From positions 23,143 to 87,142 of the forward strand of contig DAIDGW010000209.1 in the NCBI GenBank assembly GCA_027452245.1: a DNA stretch of 64,000 nucleotides. The letters are read 5' to 3'. The notes below the pieces were generated by a model. The model saw only the letters and a list, made by a program, of their open reading frames with translations. It made no database searches and was not told where the DNA came from. The translations under genes were made by a program, and so were the position numbers. The DNA is from Acidobacteriaceae bacterium. GTDB taxonomy: Bacteria > Acidobacteriota > Terriglobia > Terriglobales > Acidobacteriaceae. Position 1 is the first letter of the stretch, and every line of letters starts with the position of its first letter. Below are positions 61,739 through 64,000 of this stretch, in pieces.

Positions 61739-62422
61739 ATGCTTCGCGTTTCAATCGTGCTCATTTGCGCAATCTTTGCGGTCACTGTCTGGGCGCAACA
61801 ACCGAGCACTTCATCGGGGACATCTTCCACGCCGTCAACATCGTCCTCCACAAACTCCAATTCCACGCAATCCACCAGTCCGCTACCACAGAAACCCGAG
61901 CCTTCCGAAGCCACTCCGGAATCTCCCGAGAAATCTCCACCCATCTTCGAACCTCCACGTTCTGATCGCGTTAACGTGAACGATCTCGGCCCCGATGACG
62001 GAGTAAGTAGCAGCAAAGATGCGGAGATTGATCTCACTCCGCCGCCGAACGACGCGAAAACGCACCCCAATAGCGCTGAAGCCGTCAATGATGCGGAAGC
62101 TAAGTCAGGAATTGGCGAATTTCACCCTTGGGATCCTCATAAGGCGGCAAAGGATATCGAAGTGGGTGATTTTTATTTCAAGTTGCAGAACTACAAAGCA
62201 GCTGAATCCCGCTATCGCGAAGCGCTGTATTACAAGCAGAACGATGCGCTGGCCACTTACCGTCTGGCCGTCTCCCTGGAAAAACTAAACCGGCCCGATG
62301 AAGCCATAGCTGAATACCAGAACTATCTGAAGATTCTTCCGCACGGTCCCAATGCGGAGAAGGCACAAAAAGCGATCGATCACATACAGGCTGCCTCCGC
62401 CGATACAAAATCCAAGAAGTAG
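61739..62422 (+). CDS. Exported TPR-repeat protein
   Basis: A 227-residue protein. Signal peptide 1-20 (ends AVTVWAQ), a Ser/Thr/Pro-rich linker of about 90 residues, then two to three TPR units (DIEVGDFYFKLQNYKAAESRYREALYYKQ; ATYRLAVSLEKLNRPDEAIAEYQNYLKILP). This architecture resembles a shortened BamD or YbgF-type periplasmic scaffold. The ATG at 61739 follows the terminator by about 50 bases, so it has its own promoter. Confidence 0.82.
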   Translation: MLRVSIVLICAIFAVTVWAQQPSTSSGTSSTPSTSSSTNSNSTQSTSPLPQKPEPSEATPESPEKSPPIFEPPRSDRVNVNDLGPDDGVSSSKDAEIDLTPPPNDAKTHPNSAEAVNDAEAKSGIGEFHPWDPHKAAKDIEVGDFYFKLQNYKAAESRYREALYYKQNDALATYRLAVSLEKLNRPDEAIAEYQNYLKILPHGPNAEKAQKAIDHIQAASADTKSKK

Positions 62423-62441
62423 TTATTCCGCCAAGGATGCG

Positions 62442-62459
62442 CACGCCGAAACTGGCGTG
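62442..62459. terminator. Small hairpin between convergent genes
   Basis: CACGCC (62442-62447) pairs with GGCGTG (62454-62459), six-base loop, in the 48 bases between the TPR and TetR stops. No T-run; a weak two-way terminator at best. Confidence 0.35.
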
Positions 62460-62470
62460 TTGAAACAGCG

Positions 62471-63160
62471 TCATCTTACGCGCCGTGATCGCGAGGTGTT
62501 CCCTGCTTTTTTTGCTTGACGCCCTGATCGGCCTCTTCGCTTATGCCTACGCTCCTGCCCCTCCCCCAGATTGAGATTAGCCGGCCATTCCGGTCCAGAG
62601 CGCCTTCGCAAATTCGAGTTTCCAGCCGCCGAGACAATCATCTCAACTGCGTCAATGCAGCTGTGAATGGTCTGTGTTTGCAGCGCCCCCTCAAATTCCC
62701 CCCGAATGATCAGCATCGCGGCCCCGTGAAGCAGGGACCAGAGCGCCAGCATCAGGCGCGTATGCGACCGCGGAGATCCATCCAGTCGGTCAGCCAGACG
62801 ATCACGCATCAAATTGAATGAAGGCCAAGCTTCGTGTATCGAGGGAGGCTGTGCGACCCCGTCAAACAATACTTCGTAAGCATGGCGGTTGCGCATCGCG
62901 AACTGTAAATATTCCTCGCATGCTTCGGCCAATCCATCGGTACAGATAAGTGATTCGAACAGCTCGCTGCGGGTACGCATGCGCAACGCATGCAGAATCT
63001 CCGCCCGATCCTGGTAGCGTTCGTAGACAGTAGGGGTTGTCGTGCCGGCTTTCTTGGCGACAGCCCGCATGGTTAGCGCATGGGTGCCGCCTTGGCCCCA
63101 CAGTACACAAGCGGCGTCTAGAATCCTTTTCTCTAGCAGTGGATCAGGATGCCTGGGCAA
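62471..63160 (-). CDS. TetR-family regulator with basic C-terminal tail
   Basis: A 229-residue regulator. The HTH is ILDAACVLWGQGGTHALTMRAVAKKAGTTTPTVYERYQDRAEILHALR with recognition helix TTTPTVYERYQ. The middle is a helical ligand domain of WHG type (LWSLLHGAAMLIIRG). The last 50 residues are strongly basic (RRHKRRGRSGRQAKKAG), which is unusual in TetR proteins. The ATG at 63160 is the only reasonable start. Its target is unknown; an imperfect palindrome lies 56-90 bases upstream (63216-63250). Confidence 0.88.
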   Translation of the reverse strand: MPRHPDPLLEKRILDAACVLWGQGGTHALTMRAVAKKAGTTTPTVYERYQDRAEILHALRMRTRSELFESLICTDGLAEACEEYLQFAMRNRHAYEVLFDGVAQPPSIHEAWPSFNLMRDRLADRLDGSPRSHTRLMLALWSLLHGAAMLIIRGEFEGALQTQTIHSCIDAVEMIVSAAGNSNLRRRSGPEWPANLNLGEGQERRHKRRGRSGRQAKKAGNTSRSRRVR

Positions 63161-63215
63161 TTCTATATCCTCCCGTTCAAGATATTGGAAAAGGGCCCTG
63201 AAAGCCTGATCTGTC

Positions 63216-63250
63216 GCAAGTTCAGCCGCCGATTTGGCTTGAACGCTTGC
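63216..63250. promoter_or_regulatory. Imperfect palindrome upstream of TetR gene
   Basis: Outer arms GCAAG/CTTGC and inner arms TTCA-GCC/GGC-TTGAA, with a two-base bulge. It lies between the lipoprotein stop and the TetR start, 56 bases before the ATG. It may be the operator of the regulator or a terminator for the lipoprotein gene. Confidence 0.35.
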
Positions 63251-63267
63251 GCCTCTGGCTCAAAACA

Positions 63268-63918
63268 CTACTTCTCGACGCGAATGAACTCTCCGGTTGA
63301 CGCGTCGATTGAGATCGTCAACTTAGCGGTTTCCCGATTCGATCCATAGATGACGTGCCATACCAGGCGGTTGGTGTTCCGATTCCAATCACAAGCGTAA
63401 ATAACCGGAGTGTCTGCGGCTTTCTCCAGAATCTTGTCGCCGCCGTGCTTTTGCGCAACCGTAAAAGCCTGGTCTGAGTCCACCTTCAGGAACGCGATAT
63501 CAAATACCTGCGTCGATGCATTAGACGGATTGTAGCTGTCCTCCGTACCGGGCGAAATGCCAGTGGACGGAGCATCGGGTGCGATGCTTCCCGACCAGAG
63601 GTAGCTCTTGACGGCCCGCTGAGAAGCAGAGGCAAAGTTCGAACGCCACTCCGCAGACTTACCGTCATGCCCATTGGCGTCGGACGTCGGAACCGACTCC
63701 AGTAAGTACGGCTGTGCATCACGTGCCCAGCCTCTGGCCGCAATAAACATCTTCTGGAATGCGGAGCGACCCGTGAGTAACTCGGTCTTTTTCGGCTCGG
63801 GCTGGGTCTCGGCGGGCTTGCTGGTGTCGGACGTACAACTTGTGAGAAAAATGGCCACGAGGATCACAACGGCAAAGCTCGCCAGCAATTGCGCGTTACT
63901 GATGATCCGCTTTCGCAT
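63268..63918 (-). CDS. Lipoprotein of unknown function
   Basis: A 216-residue exported protein. A basic start and long hydrophobic segment lead to a lipobox LTSCTS (Cys28). A short Pro/Glu/Lys linker follows. The body (about 45-216) has no motif I know; the end, VWHVIYGSNRETAKLTISIDASTGEFIRVEK, resembles a PepSY-like final strand pair. ATG 63918 follows AGGAAA. It precedes the TetR gene on the same strand by about 107 bases and may be co-transcribed. Confidence 0.75.
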   Translation of the reverse strand: MRKRIISNAQLLASFAVVILVAIFLTSCTSDTSKPAETQPEPKKTELLTGRSAFQKMFIAARGWARDAQPYLLESVPTSDANGHDGKSAEWRSNFASASQRAVKSYLWSGSIAPDAPSTGISPGTEDSYNPSNASTQVFDIAFLKVDSDQAFTVAQKHGGDKILEKAADTPVIYACDWNRNTNRLVWHVIYGSNRETAKLTISIDASTGEFIRVEK

Positions 63919-64000
63919 ATGTGTTTTCCTTTATAACATCTACAATGTCCGTACGTAGATCCGGAAATAATTCTAAATGATCAATCTATTATGAAAAATT

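Noticed and set aside
1..64000. CRISPR arrays, prophage, transposons, toxin-antitoxin or biosynthetic gene clusters
   Set aside because: No regularly spaced repeats, integrase or transposase motifs, or biosynthetic core enzymes were found on either strand; the single decarboxylase at 43912 is not enough.

Overview
The window reads as a piece of a Gram-negative chromosome, most likely from the Acidobacteriota (Terriglobia-like). This is inference from gene content: a very long VPS10/BNR-repeat secreted protein, a futalosine-pathway menaquinone gene (mqnE), small basic SPEARRRIAEAQ-type proteins, TonB, OmpA and beta-barrel proteins, TgpA-type transglutaminases, and a rimO-yacG-pgpA string. Base composition is moderate and fairly even, genes are tightly packed, and there is no rRNA, tRNA, CRISPR, phage, integrase or transposase gene that I can support. 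It looks like core chromosome with a few stress and respiration clusters.

Layout. 1-3666 (minus): a translationally coupled respiratory operon. It holds heme-copper oxidase subunit I, subunit III, a 3-TM protein, a lipoprotein cytochrome c and the start of a PQQ-type quinoprotein dehydrogenase cut by the window edge. No CuA subunit II is present, and subunit I lacks the usual proton-channel residues. 4035-9364 (plus): a MarR regulator, a DUF305/LVIVD-type secreted pair, an autoregulated-looking TetR and a metallo-beta-lactamase-fold protein. 9400-13869 (minus): a nitrosative-stress island of DUF3079, a membrane 4Fe-4S protein, NnrS, RIC/ScdA and a Crp/Fnr regulator of DNR type. 13985-18847: a phosphofructokinase with PPi-type active-site residues, divergent from an OPT peptide transporter followed by an HExxPGH peptidase-like protein. 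18910-26992 (minus): a giant BNR-repeat protein, an osmotic-stress-like trio (MscS-related channel, glycosyltransferase, trehalose synthase) and a 1-Cys-type peroxiredoxin.

27335-34806 (minus): a 1290-residue hybrid sensor with two kinase cores, an alpha/alpha-toroid protein and a lipoprotein glycoside hydrolase. 35093-39935: UspA divergent from transketolase, then a secreted protein with a duplicated domain. 40053-49133: phospholipase D/cardiolipin synthase, mqnE, PPK2, a PLP decarboxylase, a small basic protein, an ABC-2 exporter and a transglutaminase. 49145-63918: envelope and housekeeping genes (BamE-like protein, a GAF-TM-TonB fusion, TgpA, NHL protein, pgpA, yacG, rimO, beta-barrel, cinA, OmpA lipoprotein, TPR protein, TetR, lipoprotein).

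The most interesting signal is regulatory. Seven intergenic copies of the dyad RTGA-N6-TCAY, plus one degenerate copy, sit upstream of the 4Fe-4S protein, RIC-NnrS, PFK/OPT, peroxiredoxin (two in tandem), UspA and transketolase. The Crp/Fnr protein at 13165-13869 has the ExxSR recognition helix expected to read TGA half-sites. Together they suggest a locally clustered NO/redox/low-oxygen regulon. The oxidase operon is the second highlight.
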